A DNA stretch of 64,000 nucleotides from CAVVUF01 sp963751425 (GTDB taxonomy: Bacteria > Chloroflexota > Anaerolineae > Anaerolineales > UBA4823). The stretch covers positions 124,001 to 188,000 of the forward strand of contig CAVVUF010000002.1 in NCBI GenBank assembly GCA_963751425.1. Direction: 5' to 3'. A model generated the notes under the pieces. The model was not told the DNA's origin and did no database searches. It worked only from the letters and a program-made list of their open reading frames with translations. The position numbers and the translations under genes are program-made. This document shows positions 43,891 to 51,791 of the stretch, piece by piece (the stretch's first letter is position 1; each line of letters starts with the position of its first letter).

Positions 43891-44457
43891 ATGGTAACAC
43901 TTGATCAAAAAGAAGCAATTCTACGCGCCAGGCAATTTCTCGAGCGCGAGCCGGTTTTCTTAGATACAGAAACTACTGGAACTGGACCGGCGGCTGAAAT
44001 TATTGAAGTAGCGATTGTTGATCACGAAGGTAGATTATTATTGGAGGAGTTGGTCAAGCCCAAAGGCGCCATTGACCCCGGTGCTTTTCAGGTGCACGGT
44101 ATTACCCCTGAGCTGCTGCAAGGGAAGCCCACTTGGAAGGATGCCTGGCCGAAAGTCGAAGCTGTATTCGCCGGTAAGCAGGTGGGGATTTATAACAGTG
44201 AGTTCGATGTGCGCATGATGAGACAGTCTCATCAAAAATACTGGATGGATTGGCGGCTTCAAGAGCAAAACTTTTTTTGTATCATGAAGTTATACGCCCA
44301 ATTCTTTGGAGAGTGGAACCGCCAACGCGGTTCTTACCGCTGGCAGTCCCTGGACCAGGCTGGCAGGCAGTGCGGGATTTCCCTGCAGAATACCCACCGG
44401 GCGAAAGATGATGCGCTGCTGGCTCGGGCACTGCTTCTCCATATGGCCCATTTCTAA
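43891..44457 (+). CDS. DEDDh-family 3'-5' exonuclease (DnaQ/RNase T-like)
   Basis: 188 residues. Exo I is VFLDTETTGTGPAAEIIEVA (D and E), Exo II NSEFDVRMM, and Exo III HRAKDDALLARALL with the final His-x4-Asp. All four acids and the His of the DEDDh group are present. It could proofread, process RNA ends or trim DNA in repair. GGAGG lies 9 nt upstream of the ATG. It is coupled to plsC. Confidence 0.88.
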   Translation: MVTLDQKEAILRARQFLEREPVFLDTETTGTGPAAEIIEVAIVDHEGRLLLEELVKPKGAIDPGAFQVHGITPELLQGKPTWKDAWPKVEAVFAGKQVGIYNSEFDVRMMRQSHQKYWMDWRLQEQNFFCIMKLYAQFFGEWNRQRGSYRWQSLDQAGRQCGISLQNTHRAKDDALLARALLLHMAHF

Positions 44458-44511
44458 TATGCTATAATGGGTAGTAATTATAGAAATATTTGGATTTTTT
44501 GAAGTGTATTT

Positions 44512-46791
44512 ATGAACAAGACCGAGGTTCGCTATCAGATCGAAGGCATGGATTGCGCCAACTGCGCCCTTACCCTCGAGCGCAGCCTTTCACAGATTGA
44601 GGGTGTGGATGAGGTGCAGGTAAACTATTCTACTGCAGCGATGCGCGCCAGTGGGAATTTCAATCCTCAACTTCTGGTAAATCGCATCCAAGCCCTTGGA
44701 TATCAAGTCGCAACTGCTCAAAAGCCTGTTCATCTCGAGATTAAGTCCCCGGATAACCAGGATGGAATTCTTGGCTTTATCCGCTTTCTCCTTTCAGACC
44801 GGCGGACCTCGATTGCTTTCTTGGCAGCGGTGCTGCTCCTGATAAGTTTTCTCTTCGGCCTGTTCTCTCAAATATCCTTTGCGGTACCTGCCCAAACGTT
44901 CCTGCAGCTGGTTGTGGTTTTGTTAGCCGGAGGCCCGATTGTCGTGAAGGGGGTACGCGCCTTATGGGTGGCACACCTGGTCACCATCGATTTGTTAATG
45001 AGCATTGCTACCCTGGGAGCCATCTTGATTGGTGAGACTGGCGAAGCTGCAACGGTAATCTTTCTTTTTACTGTCGGTGAGGCTCTCGAAAGTTATTCGG
45101 CAGAGCGGGCAAGGCGTTCTCTAAAAAGCCTTTTGGCTCTGCAGCCAGAAAAAGCGAATGTGCTGCGTCCGTGTATGGACTGTGTTGAGCATCTTGGCCA
45201 GGCAGGATATGCGGGCGGCCCCTGTCCTTTTTGCGAGATGCACCCGTTCACCCTTCCGGTTGAACAGGTTCAGGTGGGAGAGGCTGTCATCGTCCGTGCC
45301 GGTGAGCGTATTCCAGTGGATGGTCTGGTAAGGAACGGAAATTCTACCGTCAATCAAGCTGCAGTGACGGGTGAAAGCATTCCTCTGGCAAAGTTGGTTG
45401 GCGATGAAGTGTTTGCTGGCACACTGAATGGTGAAGGGGTTCTTGAAATAGAGGTAACCCATTTAGCGCAGGATTCCACGATCAGCAGAATTTTGCACCT
45501 GGTAGAGGAAGCCCAGTCCAAGCGTGCTCCTGTTGAGCGCCTGGTGGACCGGTTCGCCGCCTGGTACACTCCAGCCGTTGTACTGGTCGCGGTTCTGTTA
45601 GCCATAGTTCCGCCGCTGGTATTTGGAGCGCCGTTCTTGGATCAGCCGGATGGCACCCACGGCTGGTTGTACCGTGCGCTGGCCATGTTAATTGTTGCCT
45701 GTCCTTGTGCGTTGGTGATCAGCACCCCAGTCACCATCGTAAGCGCCTTGACTACCCTTGCCCGGCGGGGCATCTTGGTCAAAGGAGGGGTCTTTCTGGA
45801 TCTCTTGGCGCGCGTACGGGTTTTCGCATTGGATAAAACCGGCACACTAACCGCTGGAAAACCCCTGGTTCGTAAAACCTACACATTAGATTGTCTACCC
45901 GGGCAAATACGCTGCGCCGCCTGTGATGACATGCTCGCCATGGCTTCTGCTGTGGAGAGTCTTTCTGAGCACCCCCTCGCTCGGGCTATCCTGGACGAGT
46001 TGCAGCTGCGCCAGCTTAACCATCGTTATCCGGCTGCCCGCCAGGTGGTTTCGTTGGTCGGTCAGGGAGTTCAAGGCCAGGTAAATGGTTTGCAGCTGAC
46101 GGTGGGCAGCCATGTATATGGTCACGAAAATTTCTCGGAAAATGAACAGATTCACAAAGAGATCGAGCTGGCTGAAGCAGATGGGCAAACGGTGATGCTG
46201 GTGAGCCAGGATGAGGTTGTTTTAGGATTTGTGGGGGTCGCGGACACGATCCGCCCCGATAGTGCCGCCGCGCTCAAAGCTTTAAAAGCGATCGACAGGC
46301 ATTACCAGATCGTTATGTTGACCGGTGATAACCCTCAGGTGGCCGAGAATATTGCCCGCGAAGTCGGGAATTTGGACGCTGTGCGTGCTGGTTTACTGCC
46401 CGAAGATAAGTTGCAGGTTATCCAACAGCTCCAGTCCCAATATGGCCTGGTTGCGATGGTTGGAGACGGGGTCAATGATACTCCTGCCCTGGCAGCCGCC
46501 TCAGTTGGCATTGCGGTGAGCAATGGAGGCAATGCCCAGGCGATGGATACCGCCGATGTCGTCCTGATGCAAGAGAGCCTTTCTCTGCTCCCTGAGGCAG
46601 TTCAGAACAGCCGTCGCGCTCAAAGGATCATCTGGCAAAACATTGTTTTCAGTTTGCTGATCAAAGCTGTGTTTTTGGTTCTCACGCTGTTCGGGTATGC
46701 CACGCTCTGGATGGCGGTATTTGCCGATATGGGCGCTTCGCTGCTCGTCACCTTAAATGGCATGCGTATGCTTAAATATGGAAAAGATTAG
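44512..46791 (+). CDS. Heavy-metal P-type ATPase, Zn/Cd/Pb type (P1B-2), with an extra Cys-rich insertion
   Basis: 759 residues. N-terminal metal domain with GMDCANCALTLERS. Membrane metal site CPCAL in LIVACPCALVIST; phosphorylation site DKTGTLTAGK; HPLARAIL; TGDNPQVAENI; GDGVNDTPAL. Lys in LLIKAVFLVL and Asp in FADMGAS in the last helices are the ZntA-type pair, so Zn2+, Cd2+ or Pb2+ export is likely. Unusual: about 25 residues inserted in the actuator domain with C221xxC224 (RPCMDCVEH) and C238xxC241 (GGPCPFCEMH), like a zinc ribbon, plus another CxxC (RCAACDDM) after the phosphorylation site. Confidence 0.93.
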   Translation: MNKTEVRYQIEGMDCANCALTLERSLSQIEGVDEVQVNYSTAAMRASGNFNPQLLVNRIQALGYQVATAQKPVHLEIKSPDNQDGILGFIRFLLSDRRTSIAFLAAVLLLISFLFGLFSQISFAVPAQTFLQLVVVLLAGGPIVVKGVRALWVAHLVTIDLLMSIATLGAILIGETGEAATVIFLFTVGEALESYSAERARRSLKSLLALQPEKANVLRPCMDCVEHLGQAGYAGGPCPFCEMHPFTLPVEQVQVGEAVIVRAGERIPVDGLVRNGNSTVNQAAVTGESIPLAKLVGDEVFAGTLNGEGVLEIEVTHLAQDSTISRILHLVEEAQSKRAPVERLVDRFAAWYTPAVVLVAVLLAIVPPLVFGAPFLDQPDGTHGWLYRALAMLIVACPCALVISTPVTIVSALTTLARRGILVKGGVFLDLLARVRVFALDKTGTLTAGKPLVRKTYTLDCLPGQIRCAACDDMLAMASAVESLSEHPLARAILDELQLRQLNHRYPAARQVVSLVGQGVQGQVNGLQLTVGSHVYGHENFSENEQIHKEIELAEADGQTVMLVSQDEVVLGFVGVADTIRPDSAAALKALKAIDRHYQIVMLTGDNPQVAENIAREVGNLDAVRAGLLPEDKLQVIQQLQSQYGLVAMVGDGVNDTPALAAASVGIAVSNGGNAQAMDTADVVLMQESLSLLPEAVQNSRRAQRIIWQNIVFSLLIKAVFLVLTLFGYATLWMAVFADMGASLLVTLNGMRMLKYGKD

Positions 46792-46935
46792 CAAGCCGAT
46801 AATTAAAGCGCTGGGATGTCTCCCCTGGTTTATAGCATCGGTGTCGCAGATGCTGCCACTGCCAATGGTTCTTCAGGCACCACAAAAAACATCACAAAGT
46901 TTCTATATCAAGAAAGTTGCATAGGAGGGTTTCGC

Positions 46936-47880
46936 ATGAATGCTCAAGAGCGTTTGCGAGGTTGTTTGGTTGGCCTGGCGGTTGGAGATGCCCTAGGCAC
47001 TAGCATAGAATTCAGCCTTCCCGGAACCTTTGCGCCGATCACGGATATGCTTGGCGGCGGTCCTTTTCACCTTTTACCAGGGCAGTGGACTGATGACACT
47101 TCGATGGCTTTATGCCTGGCTGAAAGCCTGGTGGAATGTCAAGGCTTTGACCCCATTGATCAGCTAAAACGGTATACACTTTGGTCTCAAGAGGGACACC
47201 TGAGCAGTAATGGGCGATGTTTTGACATTGGTGGCACAGTCAGACAGGCGCTGCGGCGCTTCCGGCAAACGGGCGAGCCTATCTGCGGATCGACGGATCC
47301 CAGCACAGCGGGAAATGGGTCGCTAATGCGTCTTGCCCCGGTTCCGATGTTCTTTGCCGACCAACCCGTTCAAGCCATTGAAAGGTCTGCACAAAGCTCG
47401 CGGACTACCCATGCTGCGCCGGCTGCAATCGATGCGTGCAGGTATATGGGGGGGCTCATCTGCGGCGCCCTGGCTGGAGAAGCGAAAGAAGCCCTGCTCT
47501 CTCGGCGCTACGCGCCTGTTTCAGGTTATTGGGAGCAGGATCCCCTGGTTAGCGAGATTGATGAAATTGCCTGCGGTTCATTTAAAAATCGCCAACCACC
47601 CGAAATTAAAGGCACTGGATATGTCGTTAAATCTTTAGAAGCAGCTTTGTGGGCTTTTTACCGTTCTGAATCGTACCGGGAAGGCTGCTTGATGGCAGCC
47701 AACCTGGGAGATGACGCCGACACGACCGCCGCGATATACGGACAGCTTGCAGGCGCTTATTATGGATTAGCAGATATCCCAATAGCTTGGCGGGAGAAAT
47801 TGGCTCTTTATGCGCTCATTGAAGCTTTTGCAGACCGGTTGATGCCAGGTGCCTGGCGTGTCAATGACTACGCTTCTTAA
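46936..47880 (+). CDS. ADP-ribosylglycohydrolase family protein
   Basis: 314 residues from ATG 46936 (AGGAGGG upstream). Metal-binding motifs of the DraG/ARH family: LAVGDALGTSIEF, PGQWTDDTSMALCLAESL and NLGDDADTTAAIYGQLAGAYYG. It is expected to remove ADP-ribose from a protein, nucleic acid or small molecule. No ADP-ribosyltransferase partner is seen in the window. It converges with the anti-sigma gene, overlapping by 20 bp. Confidence 0.92.
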   Translation: MNAQERLRGCLVGLAVGDALGTSIEFSLPGTFAPITDMLGGGPFHLLPGQWTDDTSMALCLAESLVECQGFDPIDQLKRYTLWSQEGHLSSNGRCFDIGGTVRQALRRFRQTGEPICGSTDPSTAGNGSLMRLAPVPMFFADQPVQAIERSAQSSRTTHAAPAAIDACRYMGGLICGALAGEAKEALLSRRYAPVSGYWEQDPLVSEIDEIACGSFKNRQPPEIKGTGYVVKSLEAALWAFYRSESYREGCLMAANLGDDADTTAAIYGQLAGAYYGLADIPIAWREKLALYALIEAFADRLMPGAWRVNDYAS

Positions 47881-48274
47881 TCATTGTCACCGTATTTCCC
47901 TTGTCTGCTGAGAAATCAAACTGTACCTCATCCATTAATTTTCTGATGAAAAATAGGCCCAGGCCGCTAGATTGGACCTCCTCAAGGGGTGCACCGATGA
48001 TTGGATCCGGTATTTCCGTGGGATTAAAAGGAATCCCCCAATCTTGCAAGGTGATCTTTAACTCTTCTGGGTTGGACTCGATAGAGCAGCAAATTTCACC
48101 CCGATCCTCGCCTTGGTAAGCATGCTCGATGATATTCGTGGCTGCTTCATCAACTGCCAGTTGTACAGCATATACAGCCGATTCGTCCAGGCCGGCTTCT
48201 TCAGCAACCTGGACTACAAATAGACTGATATCCGCCAACTTTTCTAGCTGGCCTGGAAAAATTCGGGTTTGCAT
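47861..48274 (-). CDS. RsbW/SpoIIAB-type anti-sigma factor kinase
   Basis: 137 residues with a GHKL ATPase fold: N-box VQLAVDEAATNIIEHAY, then LKITLQDWGIPFNP, and GLGLFFIRKLMDEVQFD. It would bind and inhibit a sigma factor or phosphorylate the STAS partner encoded 11 bp upstream. Last gene of the operon. Confidence 0.88.
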   Translation of the reverse strand: MQTRIFPGQLEKLADISLFVVQVAEEAGLDESAVYAVQLAVDEAATNIIEHAYQGEDRGEICCSIESNPEELKITLQDWGIPFNPTEIPDPIIGAPLEEVQSSGLGLFFIRKLMDEVQFDFSADKGNTVTMIKKRSH

Positions 48275-48285
48275 GGAAGTTTTCG

Positions 48286-48621
48286 TTAAAAACTCCCTAC
48301 GGCTGCTGTGACATCATCAAAAGTTTTGAAATAAGAGCTCATCCCCACCAGGTTCAAAGAACCCTGAATGCTCTTGTCAATGCATGCCAGGACGACTTCA
48401 CCCCGATTGAGCTGTTTGCAGGTTTTTTGCGTATCAATCAAGACCCACCAACCAGCGCTGGCCATAAAATTAACTTCGCTCATGTCGAACACCAGGTTAA
48501 ATTTTCCGCTGTCGGTAAGCTCCTTGAATGCCGTTTTTAATTCCGGAGCATTCGAGCCATCCACTCGTCCTTGGGTTTTGACAACAACACATCGTTTGAA
48601 GTGCGTGATTTCAATATCCAT
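48286..48621 (-). CDS. STAS-domain anti-anti-sigma factor (SpoIIAA/RsbV-like)
   Basis: 111 residues with the STAS fold: VVVKTQGRVDGSNAPELKTA, NLVFDMSEVNFMASAGWWVL and IQGSLNLVGMSSYF. The Ser in MASAGWWVL lies at the usual phosphorylation position. It should act opposite the adjacent kinase to free a sigma factor or signal to another target. Confidence 0.87.
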   Translation of the reverse strand: MDIEITHFKRCVVVKTQGRVDGSNAPELKTAFKELTDSGKFNLVFDMSEVNFMASAGWWVLIDTQKTCKQLNRGEVVLACIDKSIQGSLNLVGMSSYFKTFDDVTAAVGSF

Positions 48622-48638
48622 GCTCTATCACTCCTCAA

Positions 48639-49073
48639 CTAATTGAATTTCGACTTTGTCGGTTTATACATTTGCGCGATTAAACCTGCCATGAATCCAA
48701 AGGTTGTTAATGCAGCCAGGATAACCTTGGTTAGGTCCACCACAGGCTCAATTCGTACACCCTCGGGGCTAGCTATGATCACAGCCACAGGTCGGGAGAG
48801 GACTTGCCCACCGCCTCCTCCGCCTCCTCCTTCATTCTTTTCAACCTGATCTTGATCAGTATTTACACCAGATCCTAAACCAAAGCCCATGACGCTGATA
48901 ACCTCTGCGCTCGGGATAATGACCCTATCGCCTTGTTGGAGAGGCTGCCCATAAACGGCCTCAACTTTTGCAGCGTCCAGGAACTGGTCCATAGTTCTCT
49001 GAATAGTTTCAAGACCTGTAGCCCCTCTGGTCATCTCTTTTTCATTTGATCGAATAACAATCTGTTCTGTCAT
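48639..49073 (-). CDS. GerW/YtfJ-family protein
   Basis: 144 residues. AVYGQPLQQGDRVIIPSAEV, then VMGFGLGSGV, a Gly-rich loop (eight Gly), LSRPVAVIIASPEGVRIEPV and a C-terminal hydrophobic helix (VILAALTTFGFMAGLIAQM). This is the spore protein YtfJ/GerW pattern. Its presence here does not prove sporulation; the family occurs in non-sporulating bacteria. It lies in an operon with STAS/anti-sigma genes. Confidence 0.82.
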   Translation of the reverse strand: MTEQIVIRSNEKEMTRGATGLETIQRTMDQFLDAAKVEAVYGQPLQQGDRVIIPSAEVISVMGFGLGSGVNTDQDQVEKNEGGGGGGGGQVLSRPVAVIIASPEGVRIEPVVDLTKVILAALTTFGFMAGLIAQMYKPTKSKFN

Positions 49074-49075
49074 TC

Positions 49076-49345
49076 TTATCTCCTGATAATTCTATACAAC
49101 ACCCAAAAAATCACAACTCCTGCCGCCAGTCCTGCCAGAATTATTTGTGCCAGTCGAGTTGTATCGTGAATTGGTATCAATTCGTGCGAGCCATCTACCT
49201 TCTCTACCCGTACTGCAGTAGGCCGGTTCCAGATCAGGCCACTCTGAAAACCCGGTGGTTGCACCTGCAAGACTTGCGCGATCGGAATAATCTTTGTTTT
49301 CTCAATAATAATAGGCTTACCAGCCTGGGTTTCTAGTTTAAACAA
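49076..49345 (-). CDS. Short GerW-like protein with C-terminal membrane helix
   Basis: 89 residues from TTG 49345, chosen because GGAGGTGG precedes it; TTG 49366 is the outer limit. The order GKPIIIEKTKIIPIAQVLQV, then NRPTAVRVEKVDGSHELIPI and LAQIILAGLAAGVVIFWVLY parallels the neighbouring GerW protein, but the Gly-rich loop is missing. It may be a paralogue that pairs with it in the membrane. The gene stops 2 bp before the GerW gene. Confidence 0.6.
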   Translation of the reverse strand: MFKLETQAGKPIIIEKTKIIPIAQVLQVQPPGFQSGLIWNRPTAVRVEKVDGSHELIPIHDTTRLAQIILAGLAAGVVIFWVLYRIIRR

Positions 49346-49407
49346 CGACCTACCACCTCCAACCAATTATCTGGATGAATTTTACCAGCACTTTCGGAAA
49401 ATGCTGT

Positions 49408-49782
49408 TTACTTTTGCTTTTCCTCAGGGGGCTTTACACCTGTTGTCGCTTTCTTCAGGCCTTCATTTGCCGCTCGCAAAGCAGAAACCACCTCAGTACG
49501 CACTTTCGTTTCTACTTCGCCCGTCTGGATGCGCTGCTGCAAGTCCTGGAGATCAGCCTTCAAAGTTTGACCCGTTGGGCTTTGCGAAAATTCGTTCGCC
49601 GCTTGAGAAAGGGTCTTGGCAAGCTCGTTTAACCCTGTTTCGATCTCTTTCTGTGTTTTCTTTCGTTCTTCACTCTCCCAGGCAGACTGCAGCAGCGCTT
49701 TCAGGTTATTTCCCAGGTTGTGCAGCTCATCGAGAAGGTCGTTTGAAGGAGGAGTGGTATTCGGTTGTTCAGGATTTTCCAT
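49408..49782 (-). CDS. Coiled-coil hypothetical protein
   Basis: 124 residues from ATG 49782 (GGAG 8 nt upstream). Highly charged and helical, with long amphipathic stretches (LLDELHNLGNNLKALLQSAW, KTQKEIETGLNELAKTL, TLKADLQDLQQRIQTGEVE) and a polar C-terminus PPEEKQK. No signal peptide or membrane helix. First gene of the anti-sigma operon; TATAAT at 49829-49824 on the minus strand may be its -10. Function unknown. Confidence 0.6.
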   Translation of the reverse strand: MENPEQPNTTPPSNDLLDELHNLGNNLKALLQSAWESEERKKTQKEIETGLNELAKTLSQAANEFSQSPTGQTLKADLQDLQQRIQTGEVETKVRTEVVSALRAANEGLKKATTGVKPPEEKQK

Positions 49783-49830
49783 AGTCATTACTCCATACGC
49801 CAGGTTGTTTTGTGCTTTTACCTATTATAT

Positions 49831-51078
49831 TCATAATTGATCAGAATCACCTAAAATGATTTTAATAAATCGGTGTTTGCCTGCCTGCATCACCCCGCCT
49901 TGCTGAAGGGGCAAGTGAGGTTCCTCCAGAACTACTCCATCGAGCCTGACGCCATGCTGTGCGCATAGTCTGCGGGCCTCGCTCCTGCTTTTTGACAGCC
50001 CACTTTCAATCATGACATCGAGGACGCTTTGTCCGGTTTGAAGACGAAAAGTTGGTATGTTTTCTGGGAGACCGTTCTGTTGGAAAAGCTGGATGAAGTC
50101 CTGCTCTGCTGCGGATGCTGCCTCCTGGCTGTGGTAGATGCTCACGATCTCATGTGCTAATTTCATCTTCACATCGCGCGGGTGCAGCTTACCTGCCTTC
50201 AAGCCATCCTCGAAGATCGCAATCTCGTTCGGGGTCAAGCGTGTCACCAGGCGGAAAAATTGCCCCATGGCCTGGTCCGGAATACTCATCACTTTTCCAT
50301 ACATATCCTCTGGCGCTGCCAGCAGACGGATGTGGTTACCAAGCGATTTACTCATCTTAAGGATGCCATCTGTTCCTGGGAGAATCCCCAGGATGATGGC
50401 GATATTTGGGCGCTTTCCCAGGCTGGTCATTACCTTGCGGGCTGCGGTCATGATATTGAATAACTGGTCCGTGCCACCTACCTGAATGTCGGCCTCCAAA
50501 TGAAATGCATCGTAACCTTGCATGAGTGAATAGAAAGTTTCGTGCAGATAGATGCCATCCCCCTGCTCCCAACGCCGGCGAAATGTTTCGCGTGTTAAGA
50601 ATTGCTGCAAGGTAAAGTTAGCTGCGAGCTTGATGAGCTCCTCGAAGCTCAATTTCGACAACCAGTCCGCGTTGTACTTTACCTGGAAATTAGCCCGGTC
50701 CAATACTTTACAAGCTTGTTCCGCATACGTTTGTGAATTCTGAGCCACTTGTTCTGGTGTAAGCTGTGGGCGCAGCTTGTCTTGATCAGATGGGTCACCG
50801 ATGAGCGAGGTGTAGTTCCCAATGACGAACATGACCGCGTGCCCAAGCTCTTGGAATTGGCGGAGTTTGCGCATGGGTACAGTATGCCCCAGGTGCAGAT
50901 CGCTGGTGCGCGGATCGAAACCACAGTACACTCGCAGAGCACGGCCTTCTTTTTGGGTTTCCTCCAACCGCTCTTTGAGCTCCTGCGCCATGGCTTGCTT
51001 CACACCTTCATCGCCATATTCGGTGCCTTGCATTAAGTAAGCGACCTGTTCTTTGATCGTCATGTTTTTGGCGTCCAT
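49831..51078 (-). CDS. tyrS: Tyrosyl-tRNA synthetase
   Basis: 415 residues. Class I motifs: DPRTSDLHLGHTVPMRKLRQ (HIGH region) and LKMSKSLGNHIRL (KMSKS). Tyrosine-binding residues lie in FHLEADIQVGGTDQLFNI. A C-terminal S4-like RNA-binding domain covers about residues 350-412 (LSKSRSEARRLCAQHGVRLD). The HLGH form points to the TyrZ-like bacterial subtype. AAGGAG precedes the ATG. Expression is probably governed by the attenuator at 51099-51191. Confidence 0.96.
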   Translation of the reverse strand: MDAKNMTIKEQVAYLMQGTEYGDEGVKQAMAQELKERLEETQKEGRALRVYCGFDPRTSDLHLGHTVPMRKLRQFQELGHAVMFVIGNYTSLIGDPSDQDKLRPQLTPEQVAQNSQTYAEQACKVLDRANFQVKYNADWLSKLSFEELIKLAANFTLQQFLTRETFRRRWEQGDGIYLHETFYSLMQGYDAFHLEADIQVGGTDQLFNIMTAARKVMTSLGKRPNIAIILGILPGTDGILKMSKSLGNHIRLLAAPEDMYGKVMSIPDQAMGQFFRLVTRLTPNEIAIFEDGLKAGKLHPRDVKMKLAHEIVSIYHSQEAASAAEQDFIQLFQQNGLPENIPTFRLQTGQSVLDVMIESGLSKSRSEARRLCAQHGVRLDGVVLEEPHLPLQQGGVMQAGKHRFIKIILGDSDQL

Positions 51079-51098
51079 TTTTGCTCCTTATGCTGGTT

Positions 51099-51131
51099 AA
51101 AATAAAACGCGCCCTCTGCGAAGAGGGCGCG
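51099..51131 (-). terminator. Intrinsic terminator in the tyrS leader
   Basis: A perfect 10-bp stem, CGCGCCCTCT / AGAGGGCGCG, with a TTCG-like tetraloop (plus 51108-51131), followed on the minus strand by TTTTATTTT. It lies 20 nt upstream of the tyrS start codon, so it works as an attenuator. Confidence 0.88.
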
Positions 51132-51150
51132 CCATAATCTCCGCAGAGGG
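51112..51150 (-). promoter_or_regulatory. Antiterminator pairing in the tyrS leader
   Basis: CCCTCTGCG (51150-51142), just after the leader peptide stop, is perfectly complementary to CGCAGAGGG (51120-51112), the loop and 3' arm of the terminator. The 9-bp helix excludes the terminator. A ribosome stalled at the Tyr codons would leave this arm free; one at the stop codon would cover it. Confidence 0.7.
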
Positions 51151-51152
51151 GA

Positions 51153-51212
51153 TCAGGTGCAGCAATAATAAACAGCGCTGTTGTTCTTCATTGAGAAAAT
51201 TATCATTTCCAT
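51153..51212 (-). CDS. tyrS leader peptide with tandem tyrosine codons
   Basis: The frame ends at TGA 51155-51153. From ATG 51191 it reads MKNNSAVYYCCT. The two Tyr codons (TATTAT) are at 51170-51165, four codons before the stop. An in-frame ATG at 51212 (MEMIIFS added) lies only about 3 nt from the predicted transcript start and may allow near-leaderless initiation; no strong ribosome site precedes ATG 51191. Consecutive codons for the cognate amino acid are the hallmark of amino-acid attenuation, here matching the synthetase downstream. Confidence 0.7.
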   Translation of the reverse strand: MEMIIFSMKNNSAVYYCCT

Positions 51213-51221
51213 CGTAATTCG

Positions 51222-51250
51222 ATTATACCACGCATGTTCCCGTGCTATAA
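51222..51250 (-). promoter_or_regulatory. Promoter of the tyrS leader
   Basis: TATAAT at 51227-51222 (minus strand) with a weak TTATAG -35 at 51250-51245, 17 nt away. A start near 51215 is expected. The -35 region overlaps the divergent TATAAT of the HNH gene (51246-51251), so the two promoters may interfere. Confidence 0.55.
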
Positions 51251-51273
51251 TTCGCAAAATTGAGGTAAGGTTT

Positions 51274-51777
51274 ATGCAAGCTCCTGTGTTAGTCCTCAAT
51301 GCAAACTTTGAGCCGATCAATGTTTGCAATACCCGGCGGGCGATCATGTTGATTCTTGACGGGAAAGCCAGCTTGGTCATGAATGGTCGTGGAGAGATCA
51401 AAACCGTGACCCGTATCTATCCACGCCCTTCTGTGATCCGTCTTGTGAATATGATTAAGCGCCCGCGCCCTCACGTCAAGCTCACCAAGCGAGAGGTCAT
51501 GCGCCGGGATGGGTACGCTTGTCAGTACTGCGGTCAGCACGCTTCTGTGATGACGATCGATCATATTCTGCCGCGCCATATGGGTGGACAAACCACCTGG
51601 GATAACCTGGTGACGGCTTGTCCACCCTGTAATCATCGTAAAGGTGGGCGGACCATCGAACAAGCGCATATGCATTTATTGCATAAGCCTGGTGAACCGC
51701 CCGCTTCTGCTGTATATATTTTTGGCCGCCATCTGCATGAAAATGAAGAATGGCTGCCTTTTGTGCAAGATTGGTAA
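51274..51777 (+). CDS. HNH endonuclease family protein
   Basis: 167 residues from ATG 51274 (GAGGTAAGG upstream). HNH motif: YACQYCGQHASVMTIDHILP, then WDNLVTACPPCNHRKGGRT, with paired CxxC zinc sites and the His-Asn-His core. The N-terminal QAPVLVLNANFEPINVCNTR is typical of the stand-alone bacterial HNH family of unknown biological role. Not associated with a mobile element here. Confidence 0.88.
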   Translation: MQAPVLVLNANFEPINVCNTRRAIMLILDGKASLVMNGRGEIKTVTRIYPRPSVIRLVNMIKRPRPHVKLTKREVMRRDGYACQYCGQHASVMTIDHILPRHMGGQTTWDNLVTACPPCNHRKGGRTIEQAHMHLLHKPGEPPASAVYIFGRHLHENEEWLPFVQDW

Positions 51778-51791
51778 TTTCTTGCAATTAG

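Noticed and set aside
51132..51230. T-box riboswitch upstream of tyrS
   Set aside because: The conserved T-box sequence (GGGTGG-ACCGCG type) and specifier loop architecture are absent. A leader peptide with Tyr codons explains the terminator better.
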